Positions 16,627 to 24,630 of a stretch of 49,069 nt of DNA are shown in pieces. Location of the stretch: the NCBI GenBank assembly GCA_011045995.1, contig DSBQ01000043.1, positions 1 to 49,069 on the forward strand. The letters are read 5' to 3'. Source of the stretch: Methanoculleus sp. Lineage in GTDB: Archaea > Halobacteriota > Methanomicrobia > Methanomicrobiales > Methanomicrobiaceae. A model generated the notes under the pieces. It worked only from the letters and a program-made list of their open reading frames with translations. It did not search any database and was not told the origin of the DNA. The translations under genes and the position numbers were made by a program. How positions within the stretch are numbered: position 1 is the stretch's first letter; each line of letters opens with the position of its first letter.

Positions 16627-16896
16627 TCACATCACCCTGGGAGCCCTGATAAACCCATCCTCGGTTCCCCCGGCGTTTGCCGTGGCCTCTTCCTGTGAGA
16701 GCGACGGCGTCACCACGTCCTCGCGGAGCACATTCCCGAGGTCCGGCACCCCCTCCTCGCCGGGGGGGACCTGGTCCAGGATGTCAAAATATTCAAGAAT
16801 ATCGTTGAACCGGGAGGTAAATGCTCCAAGTTCCTCTTTTGATATGGATATATCTGCAAGTTTTGCAATTCCTTCAACGTCGCTCTCGTTTACCAT
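16627..16896 (-). CDS. gatC: Asp/Glu-tRNA amidotransferase subunit C
   Basis: An 89-residue small subunit that wraps around the GatA-GatB interface and stabilises the complex. The family pattern is plain: VNESDVEGIAKLADISISKE at the N-terminus, FNDILEYFDILDQV in the middle, and LREDVVTPSLSQEEATANA near the end. The start is ATG at 16896, four bases after the stop of the asparagine synthetase-like gene. The stop abuts the GTG of gatA. Confidence 0.92.
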   Translation of the reverse strand: MVNESDVEGIAKLADISISKEELGAFTSRFNDILEYFDILDQVPPGEEGVPDLGNVLREDVVTPSLSQEEATANAGGTEDGFIRAPRVM

Positions 16897-16900
16897 GTTC

Positions 16901-17896
16901 TCAGGCCCTGGATAATTGGTTTATGTACCCTTGCACGGAATTTTTATAACCATTGTTACGTGCGCACCTCTGGACGACCTTCCAGATGCCGCTGCCGTAC
17001 TGCATCGCCTTCTTCTCGTAACAGGCAATTTCTGCGGGCAGGTACCGGAGTGCAACCCTACGCAGCGGGCGTTTTCTCACCCCTCCGGATACCCGTTCGG
17101 CTGAAGGGATGGCGCCTGCGGCGCGCACAACCCGGGAGTCGAGGTACGGGCAGGACAGAGTGCATCCGAAGAGGCCGGCAACCGACTGGTCGCGGGCACT
17201 TTGGATGCGCAGCCCTTCAAAGTCCTCCCTGAAGAGCCCCTCCATATCGTCCGTCTCGAGGTAGCGGGCATATCCCCCGAAGAGTTCATCCGCCCCCTGT
17301 CCGGCAAGGATGCGCCGGTGGCCGTTCTCCCCTGCCCAGCGTGCCGCGAAGAAGAGGGTGGCGGCGATGGAGGCATCGACGGGGGTTCTTCTTGGTATGA
17401 CCTGCATGACGCCTCTCAGGGCCGTTTTGACCTCATCCGGCTGTACTATGACATAGGTGTGATCGAGGCCGATTTCCTCCGCCACCCGTGCTGCATGCAT
17501 GAGGTCGTGCGATCCTTCGATACCGACCGTAACACAGGGCAGGTCGGCAATGGCCGCGATAAGCGCAGAATCCACCCCGCCGGAGAAGGCAACGACTCCT
17601 TCACTGTTGCGCAGGCGGACTGCCGTTTCGATGGCATCTGCAAGGGGCTGTGACGGAGGTTCCGGTGAAACCCTCCCGATCACCGCTCCGTCAACGATAA
17701 TCTCGCCCGGTCCGCATCCGCCCTGCACGATGCCCATGCTGTCACGGGCACAGCCGCCATCCCATGCTAGGAAGAACTCTCCCCCGCATGATTTGAGCCA
17801 TCCATACCCTTCGCTGAGAGCTTCAGCAATATCCGCTCTTCTCAGAACTCTGCCGTCCTGTTCAATCCAGCCGGTTAGAGAGATGTCATCTGTCAT
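16901..17896 (-). CDS. Asparagine synthetase-like protein lacking a working glutaminase domain
   Basis: A 331-residue protein. The C-terminal two thirds is an asparagine-synthetase ATP-pyrophosphatase domain with the PP-loop SGGVDS at 105-110, RILAGQGADELFGGY, and RKRPLRRVALRYLP. The N-terminal 80 residues keep only a fragment of the AsnB glutaminase fold (GGEFFLAWD, then an ARD-type segment), and the catalytic N-terminal Cys2 is absent (the protein begins MTDD). It cannot release ammonia from glutamine by itself. It is the first gene of the run leading into gatCAB, 4 bases before gatC. Either it uses free ammonia, borrows a glutaminase, or adenylates another substrate. Calling it AsnB outright would go beyond the evidence. 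Confidence 0.8.
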   Translation of the reverse strand: MTDDISLTGWIEQDGRVLRRADIAEALSEGYGWLKSCGGEFFLAWDGGCARDSMGIVQGGCGPGEIIVDGAVIGRVSPEPPSQPLADAIETAVRLRNSEGVVAFSGGVDSALIAAIADLPCVTVGIEGSHDLMHAARVAEEIGLDHTYVIVQPDEVKTALRGVMQVIPRRTPVDASIAATLFFAARWAGENGHRRILAGQGADELFGGYARYLETDDMEGLFREDFEGLRIQSARDQSVAGLFGCTLSCPYLDSRVVRAAGAIPSAERVSGGVRKRPLRRVALRYLPAEIACYEKKAMQYGSGIWKVVQRCARNNGYKNSVQGYINQLSRA

Positions 17897-18083
17897 GGAT
17901 ATTCAGAAATCCGCACAGGGATCTTCCTGTCTACCATAGGTTGCCGCCGGATACAGAAAAAGAGTGTGGAGTGTACTATTCGTTGTCTCCGTCTTGTTGC
18001 CCCTTATCGTTCAGGAGGCGGGGCTTTTTCCCCCCTGCCCGTGCGGATGGCGAACAATGACATGTCCCGCCGGTAGACGAGCT

Positions 18084-18111
18084 AAAAAAATGGTGCGGGG
18101 ATGCCCCATCC
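18084..18111 (-). terminator. Hairpin plus U-tract terminator after purB
   Basis: On the minus strand, GGATG-GGG-CATCC lies 5 bases after the purB stop and is followed 8 bases on by seven T. It looks like an intrinsic terminator. Confidence 0.55.
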
Positions 18112-18116
18112 GGGAT

Positions 18117-19460
18117 CTATTCTGTGGTGAGGGGGCGAAGTTTTGCCTCGAGCCGCTCGACCTGCACTACTGCGGTCCCGATGTAGTTGTCCGGGTTGAG
18201 GAGGGCGAGGATCTCGTCTGTGGTGAGAAGGGCCGCCACGTCCTCGTCCCCGGCAAAGACTTCTGCTACCGGGCGGTTTTCCTCGAGGGCGGTCATGGAG
18301 CCGATCCTGACCCGTTCGTGGGCGTCCTGGCGGTCCATGCCGCGCCGGGTAAGTTCGATCATCACCGACTCGGCCATATTGACCCCGTGGAGGAGGTTCA
18401 GGTTTCTGCGGATATTCTCCTCGCGGATGTTCAGGCCCGTCAGCACCTTCGTCATCACGGTAAGGATGTGGTCGCAGAGGATGGACGCCTCGGGAAAGGT
18501 CACCCGCTCGCAGGAGGAGTTGGTGAGATCCCGCTCGTCCCAGAGGGTGTTGTTCTGGAGTGCCGGTTCGACCATCGCACGCACGATTCGGGCAAGCCCG
18601 CAGACCTGTTCGGATTTGATCGGGTTTCTCTTGTGGGGCATCGTTGACGAGCCTACCTGTTTCGAACCGAATGCCTCTTCCAGCTCACCGATCTCCGAGC
18701 GCTGCATCATGCGGATCTCCACGCCGATCTTATCCAGCGTCGTCGCAAGGTTTGCAAGAAACATGAAATACTCGGCAAACCGGTCGCGCTGGATGATCTG
18801 GTTGGAGACGTCCACGGGGGTAAGGTCGAGGTACTTCATCATCTCGGCCATCACCAGATCCCCCTTGTCGCCGAGGGAGGCCTGTGTCCCCACCGCCCCG
18901 GTCATCTGGCCGACGGCGACGCGGGGGCGCATCTGTTCCAGGCGCTCGAGGTGACGGGCGACTTCAGATGCCCAGATGGCAAACCGGAGGCCGTAGGTTG
19001 TCGGCACACCGATCTGGCCATGGGTGCGCCCCGCGCAGATCACCAGTTTCGTCTCGATGCTGCGGTCCAGGAGCACACCAAGGAGGACTTTTATCTTCTT
19101 CTCGAGGATGGCCAAACTGTCTTTGAGCTGGAGGCCCGTTGCGGTATCGAGGATGTCGTTTGAGGTCGCACCGTAATGGACCCAGCGGCCTGCGTCACCA
19201 CAGACCTCGGTCATTGCCCGGACCACTGCCATCATATCGTGGTTGATCTCTTCCTCGATTGCCTTGGCGCGTTCAAGCGAGGCATCACGGGCACGTGCTT
19301 CAATTGCCGCCGCGTCTGCCTCAGGGATGATGCCGGTCCTCGCCTCGGCGACCGCAAGGGCGACCTCCGCACGGATAACTGACCTGAAACGATTCTCCTC
19401 GTCCCAGACAGCCCGCATCTCCGGCGTCCCGTACCGGAAGTCAATGGGGTGAATTGCCAT
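18117..19460 (-). CDS. purB: Adenylosuccinate lyase
   Basis: A 447-residue fumarase/aspartase-superfamily lyase. It cleaves SAICAR to AICAR and adenylosuccinate to AMP, both with release of fumarate, in purine synthesis. The superfamily signature GSSTMPHKRNP is clear in the second half. The N-terminus MAIHPIDFRYGTPEMRAVW, HYGATSNDILDTAT (catalytic His region) and GRTHGQIGVPTTYG are typical of PurB. Length is normal for archaea. The gene stands alone, with a terminator behind it and the PspC gene 50 bases upstream in the same orientation. Confidence 0.95.
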   Translation of the reverse strand: MAIHPIDFRYGTPEMRAVWDEENRFRSVIRAEVALAVAEARTGIIPEADAAAIEARARDASLERAKAIEEEINHDMMAVVRAMTEVCGDAGRWVHYGATSNDILDTATGLQLKDSLAILEKKIKVLLGVLLDRSIETKLVICAGRTHGQIGVPTTYGLRFAIWASEVARHLERLEQMRPRVAVGQMTGAVGTQASLGDKGDLVMAEMMKYLDLTPVDVSNQIIQRDRFAEYFMFLANLATTLDKIGVEIRMMQRSEIGELEEAFGSKQVGSSTMPHKRNPIKSEQVCGLARIVRAMVEPALQNNTLWDERDLTNSSCERVTFPEASILCDHILTVMTKVLTGLNIREENIRRNLNLLHGVNMAESVMIELTRRGMDRQDAHERVRIGSMTALEENRPVAEVFAGDEDVAALLTTDEILALLNPDNYIGTAVVQVERLEAKLRPLTTE

Positions 19461-19510
19461 AGTACCCCAGTATTGGTGCGGGGGAGGTAAAATTGGTTTG
19501 GCGTCCGGGT

Positions 19511-19750
19511 CTATTCCCTGACCTGGTATTCTGCCTCGATGACGTCCTCGTCCTTTTCCTGTTCGGGGATAAGGAGTGCGGCGATGATATAGAGGACAAT
19601 ACCCAGAATAAATCCGGTAACTATAGTGAATGCAGCCCAGACAAGGCGCACGATGTTCGGGTCGATATCAAGGGCCTCTCCCATACCTCCGCAAAATCCC
19701 GAGACGATCTTGTTTTTACGCGACAATCTCAATTCTTTCGTTGGAATCAC
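19511..19750 (-). CDS. PspC-domain small membrane protein
   Basis: A protein of about 79 residues with the PspC hallmark KIVSGFCGGMGEALDIDPNIV followed by a transmembrane segment (WAAFTIVTGFILGIVLYIIAAL) and an acidic tail (EQEKDEDVIEAEYQVRE). In bacteria PspC is a membrane component of the phage-shock stress response; in archaea the role is not established. I chose the GTG at 19750 because homologous sequence begins just after it and a TATA-like element sits about 28 bases upstream. The frame itself runs on to 19858, but those residues look non-coding. AGGAG lies only one base before the GTG, so a leaderless start is as likely. Confidence 0.8.
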   Translation of the reverse strand: MIPTKELRLSRKNKIVSGFCGGMGEALDIDPNIVRLVWAAFTIVTGFILGIVLYIIAALLIPEQEKDEDVIEAEYQVRE

Positions 19751-19775
19751 TCTCCTGTATGAGAGTGGGTGTTCA

Positions 19776-19782
19776 TATTTAT
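19776..19782 (-). promoter_or_regulatory. Candidate TATA box for the PspC gene
   Basis: On the minus strand this is TAAATAT within CACATAAATATG, about 28 bases before the GTG at 19750. It predicts a transcript starting almost at the codon. Confidence 0.4.
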
Positions 19783-19788
19783 GTGTTT

Positions 19789-19807
19789 TACCACACCCGT
19801 GGTGGTA
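19789..19807. repeat. 19-base interrupted palindrome in the pspC-helicase divergent region
   Basis: TACCAC and GTGGTA form a 6-base inverted repeat around a 7-base centre, with one further matched pair inside. It lies immediately upstream of the pspC TATA element, where an activator or repressor could bind. It is the only strong symmetry in the 100 bases between the divergent genes. Confidence 0.4.
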
Positions 19808-19850
19808 TCCAATAGTACAAGTGGCAGGAATACCAAATACCTGAAGAGCA

Positions 19851-21854
19851 ATGGGCACCCTTGATGATTTCTTTCCCTACCCCGCATATCGGCCGCACCA
19901 GCAGGAGATGCTTGCCACTGTTGCGCGTGTCGCACGTGAAGGCGGCATCGGCATGATTGACGCCCCTACGGGAAGCGGCAAATCGAGCGTAATCGCCTCA
20001 CTCCTCTCCGAAGCGAACGGCAGAAAGGTTGTGGTGGCCGTGCGGACCAAATCCCAGCTCACCACATTTATCCGGGAACTTGAACTCATACGAAAAAAGC
20101 AGCCCGGCCTCCGGTATGCCTATCTGATCGGCAAGCGCCAGATGTGCCCGGCCGTCGGCGAAGGGGACACCTACCGTGTCTGCGAAGGACTCAAGTCGTT
20201 TTCAACCGCGCTTCTGCGCGACCGGGCAAAGGCGGGGTCGCTCATCCCCGCAAAGGACCGGGTAATTGAGGAGCAGTTGCGCAGGCAGGATTCCGAACAT
20301 CCCCTTCTCTGTCCGTATTTCATTAAAAGCAGAGTATTCGTGGATTCAGGCGAAGGTCTGCGGATGGTGCCGTCGGCTTCGCTCCGGACCCGTGCTGAAC
20401 AGGTCTCCAGACAGAGAATCTCCCCGGATAAGCTCCATGAATTCTGCGGGGGCCTTTGCCCGTACGAGGTGATGATGCAGGCCGCGCGGGATGCCGATGT
20501 TCTTCTTCTCAATTTCCATCATCTCTTCAACGATGATATCCGCGACCAGCTCTATCAGTCGCTATCCATCGAACCCGAGCAGACGTTGCTTCTTGTTGAT
20601 GAAGCCCATAACTGCGGCGATACCGTAGAGGACATCCAGAGCGTGACGATCGCCAGGGCAACGATGGATCAGGCCATGAATGAACTCGGGCGCATGCGGG
20701 GAAAGACGCAGGGGGTGGATGCACTCATCCATCTCTCTCCGCGGGTGATGAGTTTCATGGATTCCCTCTCGCGTTCGTTTAAGGAGGAGGACTGGTTCGA
20801 TCCCAAGAACTTCGAACGGTTCATCCTCAATGGGACGCTCTATTCCCGGGTGGACGATATCGTCGACGATCTCCTGCGTGTCGATGAGGCGCACCGCGAG
20901 GCGCAGATTCAGGCGGGAGATTTCAAAGAGAGCGCCATCGAACGGCTGACCGAATTTTTTTACCGTATCATGCGGGCGAAGGACGACCCTGCCTTCCTGA
21001 CGGTATACCGGAAGCGGGACGGCGAGGTGTCACTGCAGGTGCGCAGCATCGACCCCTCGTCCACCCTCTGTGACATCGCCTCGTTTCACGCATGTGCGAT
21101 ATTTATCAGCGGCACCCTCTCGCCGCTGGAGAGTTACCGGCGCCTCTACTTCGAGGACCTCCCGGTCACCACTCTCTCCCTCCCGAATTCGTTTCCCGCA
21201 AAAAACCGCCGCCTCTTCTGTGCGGAGGATATCACGTCCGTCTACAGCATGCGGCGCGATCGTGAGCATACCGAACTCGTGGACGGCTATATTCGCGCAT
21301 TTGCCCGCCTCCCCGGTAACCTGGCGGTCTATTTCCCCTCCTATGATCTCATGCACCGGTTTACCGGAGACCTCCCCTCCCGCCTGAACGGGAAAGAGGT
21401 ATTTATCGAACCGAATTCGGCATCCGATGCAGATGCGGCCCTGAAGAGGTTCGTCTCCCTCCCGTCTGCCGGAAAAGAGGGCATCATCTTTGGGGTATGC
21501 GGGGGAAAATGGTCGGAAGGGCTTGACTACCGGGGGGATCAGCTTTCCGGTGCCTTTGTCTTCGGTCTTCCCCTTGCGCCCTTTAACGACGTGAGAAAGA
21601 TGGTCATCCAGTATTTCAGGAACAAGTTCGGGCCGGAAGGAGAGTTCATCAGTTATACCCTGCCGGCGGTCAACCGGGTGCTGCAGGCACTCGGCCGTGT
21701 CCTGAGGACGCCGGAGGATCGGGGAGTCCTCGTCATCGGGGAGTCCCGTTTTCTGGAAAAAGGGGTACGGCCCGGTCTGCCGCAATGGATGACCGATGAA
21801 ATGGAGGTCTGCACTTTCCCGGTGTTTCGGAATGAGGTGCAGAAATGGCGCTGA
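19851..21854 (+). CDS. XPD/Rad3-type FeS DNA helicase
   Basis: A 667-residue superfamily 2 helicase that unwinds DNA 5' to 3', implicated in repair. Walker A is APTGSGKS at 38-45 and the DEAH box is at 250-253 (LLLVDEAHN). Between them are candidate ligands of the XPD 4Fe-4S cluster: Cys99 (GKRQMCP), Cys111, Cys154 (LLCPYF) and Cys199 or Cys203 (FCGGLCPYE). The C-terminal helicase motifs include GVCGGKWSEGLDYRG and LQALGRVLRTPEDRG (motif VI arginines). The start ATG at 19851 gives the expected N-terminus (DDFFPYPAYRPHQQEM). The 3' end overlaps ogt by 10 bases, a repair-gene pair. Confidence 0.92.
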   Translation: MGTLDDFFPYPAYRPHQQEMLATVARVAREGGIGMIDAPTGSGKSSVIASLLSEANGRKVVVAVRTKSQLTTFIRELELIRKKQPGLRYAYLIGKRQMCPAVGEGDTYRVCEGLKSFSTALLRDRAKAGSLIPAKDRVIEEQLRRQDSEHPLLCPYFIKSRVFVDSGEGLRMVPSASLRTRAEQVSRQRISPDKLHEFCGGLCPYEVMMQAARDADVLLLNFHHLFNDDIRDQLYQSLSIEPEQTLLLVDEAHNCGDTVEDIQSVTIARATMDQAMNELGRMRGKTQGVDALIHLSPRVMSFMDSLSRSFKEEDWFDPKNFERFILNGTLYSRVDDIVDDLLRVDEAHREAQIQAGDFKESAIERLTEFFYRIMRAKDDPAFLTVYRKRDGEVSLQVRSIDPSSTLCDIASFHACAIFISGTLSPLESYRRLYFEDLPVTTLSLPNSFPAKNRRLFCAEDITSVYSMRRDREHTELVDGYIRAFARLPGNLAVYFPSYDLMHRFTGDLPSRLNGKEVFIEPNSASDADAALKRFVSLPSAGKEGIIFGVCGGKWSEGLDYRGDQLSGAFVFGLPLAPFNDVRKMVIQYFRNKFGPEGEFISYTLPAVNRVLQALGRVLRTPEDRGVLVIGESRFLEKGVRPGLPQWMTDEMEVCTFPVFRNEVQKWR

Positions 21855-22288
21855 GGGAAGGTGCCTGCCGCTTTGGTCTCTGGTGGGTGCATGTCGTATG
21901 GTCGAAAGAAACGGTATATTCACTCAGGTTCGCACGTGAAGGCATCGAGGGGGAGGTCCCGGCACAGGTGCTCTCATTCCTGAATGGCAGATCCTGCCGC
22001 CTCGGGGACCTTTCCAGCGTGGCAACGGTCGACGGGGCACCGTACGCCGCAATATACCGGGCGGTCCGTACGATCCCCTGTGGTGAGACACGGACCTATG
22101 CCGAGGTGGGGTCGCAGGCCGGTACCAGCCCGCGTGTGGTGGGAATCGCCATGCGCAGGAATCCCACGCCCCTTGTCATACCCTGCCACCGGGTGGTGGC
22201 AGCAAACGGCATCGGGGGGTTCACCCCGGATATTTCTCTCAAAACGGACCTCCTTGAGCTCGAAAAAAATATTCTGTCGCATATTTAA
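21845..22288 (+). CDS. ogt: Methylated-DNA--protein-cysteine methyltransferase
   Basis: A 147-residue suicide repair protein that transfers alkyl groups from O6-alkylguanine to its own Cys. The active site PCHRVVAANGIGGF is intact near residue 115, and the DNA-binding helix-turn-helix region (IPCGETRTYAEVG, then AMRRNP with the arginine finger) precedes it. The N-terminal ribonuclease-like domain is shorter than in bacterial Ada/Ogt. The ATG at 21845 overlaps the helicase gene and is preceded by GAGGTG 6-8 bases upstream, so translation may be coupled. Confidence 0.94.
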   Translation: MALREGACRFGLWWVHVVWSKETVYSLRFAREGIEGEVPAQVLSFLNGRSCRLGDLSSVATVDGAPYAAIYRAVRTIPCGETRTYAEVGSQAGTSPRVVGIAMRRNPTPLVIPCHRVVAANGIGGFTPDISLKTDLLELEKNILSHI

Positions 22289-22323
22289 GGCAGGAATACC
22301 CATATGTTCCAAAGAGGTTTCGT

Positions 22324-23238
22324 ATGAAGATTGCAGTTCTCGGCGCTGGTGCAGTTGGTCTCTCGATCGCTGCCAGACTCTCCACACTCTGTGATGTCTA
22401 TGCGGTCGCCCGGCAACGGCATGTGTCTGCCATTGAGAGAGGTGGCCTGCGTCTCACCGGGCTCTGGGGGGATGATCTGTACCACTTTCCCTGCGGACCA
22501 GATCTTCCCACTGACGACTATGACTATATCCTGATCACTTCAAAGTCAATTGCCACCCGATCTATCTGCGAGGAGTTTGGTGAGAGGTTTGGCGATGCTG
22601 AGGTGGTCTCCATCCAGAACGGAATAGGAAACGAGGAGATCATCCGCGAGTTCACTCCGCATGTCATAGGCGGGATGATCATCACCGGATTCGAATGGCG
22701 GGGGGATGCCGATGTGCATGTCTCGGTCATCGGCGGTACTGCAAACTTCGGCCGGTTCCCCGAGGGTATGGATGAACCGGTACGGCGTCTGGCCGCACTC
22801 TTTGAAGAGGCGGGCATGGGGGCAGAGGCGAACCCGCTGATACGTTCGGCGCTATGGGGTAAGACGCTGTATAATGCCGCCCTCAATCCTCTTGGCGCGA
22901 TTATGAACGTACCCTATGGTTCCCTGAAGGAGGAGCACGCGTGGCAGATCATCCAACAGGTTGTAAAGGAAGGGTTTGCCGCCGCAACGGCGGATGGGGT
23001 AACACTGGAGTGGAAAACGGCTGAAGAATACCTCGGGCACCTGGCAGACATTCAGATTCCCGCAACGGCGCAGCACAGGTCCTCCATGCTCCAGGACATC
23101 AGCGCCGGCAGGGTCACCGAGATCGATTTCATCAATGGCGCTATCGTGCGCATCGGCAAAGCACATATTATTCCCATGACAGTGAACACCGTCATCTGTG
23201 ACCTGATTCACTTCAGGGAATCGATGGTGAAGCGATAA
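22324..23238 (+). CDS. panE: 2-dehydropantoate 2-reductase
   Basis: A 304-residue NAD(P)H-dependent ketopantoate reductase for coenzyme A synthesis. The N-terminal Rossmann motif LGAGAVGLSIAARL is followed by the conserved catalytic Lys (ALWGKTLYNAALNPLGAI) and by SSMLQDISAGRVTEIDFING near the C-terminus, whose Glu and Asn bind substrate. A ribosome binding site (AGAGG) lies about 6 bases upstream. The gene is 35 bases after ogt and 22 before mobA on the same strand, so a run of five genes (helicase, ogt, panE, mobA, rlmH) may share transcripts. Confidence 0.93.
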   Translation: MKIAVLGAGAVGLSIAARLSTLCDVYAVARQRHVSAIERGGLRLTGLWGDDLYHFPCGPDLPTDDYDYILITSKSIATRSICEEFGERFGDAEVVSIQNGIGNEEIIREFTPHVIGGMIITGFEWRGDADVHVSVIGGTANFGRFPEGMDEPVRRLAALFEEAGMGAEANPLIRSALWGKTLYNAALNPLGAIMNVPYGSLKEEHAWQIIQQVVKEGFAAATADGVTLEWKTAEEYLGHLADIQIPATAQHRSSMLQDISAGRVTEIDFINGAIVRIGKAHIIPMTVNTVICDLIHFRESMVKR

Positions 23239-23260
23239 GACAAAAGGGAAGGACTTCGTG

Positions 23261-23872
23261 ATGCGGTCGGCGATTATTCTTGTCGGAGGAGAGGCACGGC
23301 GTGCAGGTGGGCGGGAGAAGTACCGGTTCATGTATGAGGGGGAAACGTTTCTTTCGCGCCTCATCGACACGCTGGACGAAGTGGTCGATGAGATACTGAT
23401 CGTTGCCCGTGATACCGAACAATGCGCACGCGTAGCGGAAATGACGCATGTGAGGATTGTTCCCGACCGTCACAGGGGCATTGGCCCGGCAGGCGGCCTG
23501 CAGGCAGGTGCACTGGAGGCTCGAAGTGACCTCGTCTTTGGCGTGGCCTGTGACATGCCGTGTGTCAATGCCCGGGTGGTAGACCGTCTCTTCCGGCTCA
23601 TCGACGGGTATGATGCGGTCATTCCATGCTGGGGGGACGAGAAGATGCTCGAGCCCCTGCATGCCGTCTACCGGCCCCGGGCTCTCCTCTCTGCCTATGA
23701 AGCATCCCCATCGCACTCTCTTCGAAGCCTGACACGCCATCTGAATGTCCGGTATGTCGATGTGGAGACCTTGCGGGATATCGATCCGGAACTGCGGACC
23801 TTTACCAACATCAACCGTCTTGAGGACCTGGAGGAGATTAAGGCCTGTCTGGAGGATGCTGACTGCCGATGA
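23261..23872 (+). CDS. mobA: MobA-like molybdenum cofactor nucleotidyltransferase
   Basis: A 203-residue nucleotidyltransferase-fold protein. MobA adds GMP to molybdopterin, making the guanine dinucleotide cofactor that formate and formylmethanofuran dehydrogenases use. Visible elements are IILVGGEARRAGGREKYRF (the nucleotide loop, normally LAGGxSxRMGxxK, so slightly divergent), GIGPAGGLQAGALEA and VACDMPCVN (the metal-binding Asp). The start is ATG at 23261 with AAGGA 8 bases upstream; a GTG lies just before it. CobY-like or other NTP transferases are possible because of the divergent loop. The TGA stop overlaps the rlmH ATG. Confidence 0.78.
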   Translation: MRSAIILVGGEARRAGGREKYRFMYEGETFLSRLIDTLDEVVDEILIVARDTEQCARVAEMTHVRIVPDRHRGIGPAGGLQAGALEARSDLVFGVACDMPCVNARVVDRLFRLIDGYDAVIPCWGDEKMLEPLHAVYRPRALLSAYEASPSHSLRSLTRHLNVRYVDVETLRDIDPELRTFTNINRLEDLEEIKACLEDADCR

Positions 23873-24351
23873 TGCAGGTGAGGATCATCGCCGTGGGGAA
23901 GGCAAAGGAACCGTTTTACCGGGAAGGTGTCGCAGAGTATGCCAAACGTCTGACCGGTATGGCGAAGATCGGGTTCGTCGAACTCCCGGATGAACCGACG
24001 CCCGCCGGGGCATCTGCTGCAGAGAAGGCAAAGGTGCTCGATGCCGAAGGGCTCCGCATTTTAAAGACCCTGCATCCGGGGGAATACTGCGTTCTCCTTG
24101 ACCTCAGCGGGGATATGATGACTTCAGAAGCATTTGCACGAAAGATTGAGGAGCTTACACTTGGCGGGACTTCCAAATTCGCCTGCGTAATAGGAGGGAG
24201 CCTCGGGGTATCGGATGATGTGAGGCGGCGTGCCGACCTCCGTTTGTCTCTCGGCCCGATGACCTATCCGCACCAGATGGTCCGGCTCGTTATTGTCGAA
24301 CAGCTCTATCGGGCCTGCATGATTGGCAAGGGTGCAAACTACCACAAATAA
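23869..24351 (+). CDS. rlmH: RlmH-type 23S rRNA pseudouridine methyltransferase
   Basis: A 160-residue SPOUT methyltransferase. In bacteria RlmH methylates N3 of pseudouridine 1915 in helix 69 of the large-subunit rRNA. Family sequence is clear throughout: VRIIAVGKAKEPFYREGVAEYAKR at the start (in two parts), EYCVLLDLSGDMMTSEAFA, FACVIGGSLGVSDDVRRRAD (SAM knot) and MTYPHQMVRLVIVEQLYRA at the end. The ATG at 23869 overlaps the mobA stop in an ATGA. The next codon is also ATG. Confidence 0.92.
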   Translation: MMQVRIIAVGKAKEPFYREGVAEYAKRLTGMAKIGFVELPDEPTPAGASAAEKAKVLDAEGLRILKTLHPGEYCVLLDLSGDMMTSEAFARKIEELTLGGTSKFACVIGGSLGVSDDVRRRADLRLSLGPMTYPHQMVRLVIVEQLYRACMIGKGANYHK

Positions 24352-24366
24352 CCGGACGCTACAACC

Positions 24367-24615
24367 ATGCACACTATTTTCTCAGTCACGATCCCGTATG
24401 ACGGCAACGGATGTGCCATCCAATTATTGCAAGGTTCTTCAGCCGGAACCATCTTTGTTTTCCCGAATCTTTCACGATGCAGGGAGAATGCAGATGGTGT
24501 GGTGTCCAATGACGATGCGGTCATGTATGCACATATCTCCGTTCCTTTCGTTTGCGTGCATGATGAGGGAGCAATGAAAATTATCTTAAAAAGTGTGGAA
24601 AAGAAGGGGGGCTAA
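24367..24615 (+). CDS. Candidate small protein, unrecognised
   Basis: An 82-residue open frame in the otherwise empty 279 bases between rlmH and the convergent pyrK. The translation looks protein-like, with hydrophobic strands (HTIFSVTIPYDGNG, GTIFVFPNLSRC, VMYAHISVPFVCVHDEG) and a charged end, and it lies 15 bases after rlmH. There is no ribosome binding site, no family I recognise, and the codon choice is not strongly like its neighbours. It may be a real short gene, a remnant, or chance. Confidence 0.3.
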   Translation: MHTIFSVTIPYDGNGCAIQLLQGSSAGTIFVFPNLSRCRENADGVVSNDDAVMYAHISVPFVCVHDEGAMKIILKSVEKKGG

Positions 24616-24630
24616 CTACCGGAAGCCTGC

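Noticed and set aside
17897-18083. Possible RNA gene in the gap between the asparagine synthetase-like gene and purB
   Set aside because: I looked for a tRNA T-loop (GGTTCRAAT) and C/D-box pairs and saw none convincing. Only a weak GGGG-CCCC stem is present.
19751-19858. Longer PspC reading frame starting at 19858
   Set aside because: The extra 36 residues show no PspC similarity and include the TATA-like element and palindrome, so they are probably promoter sequence.
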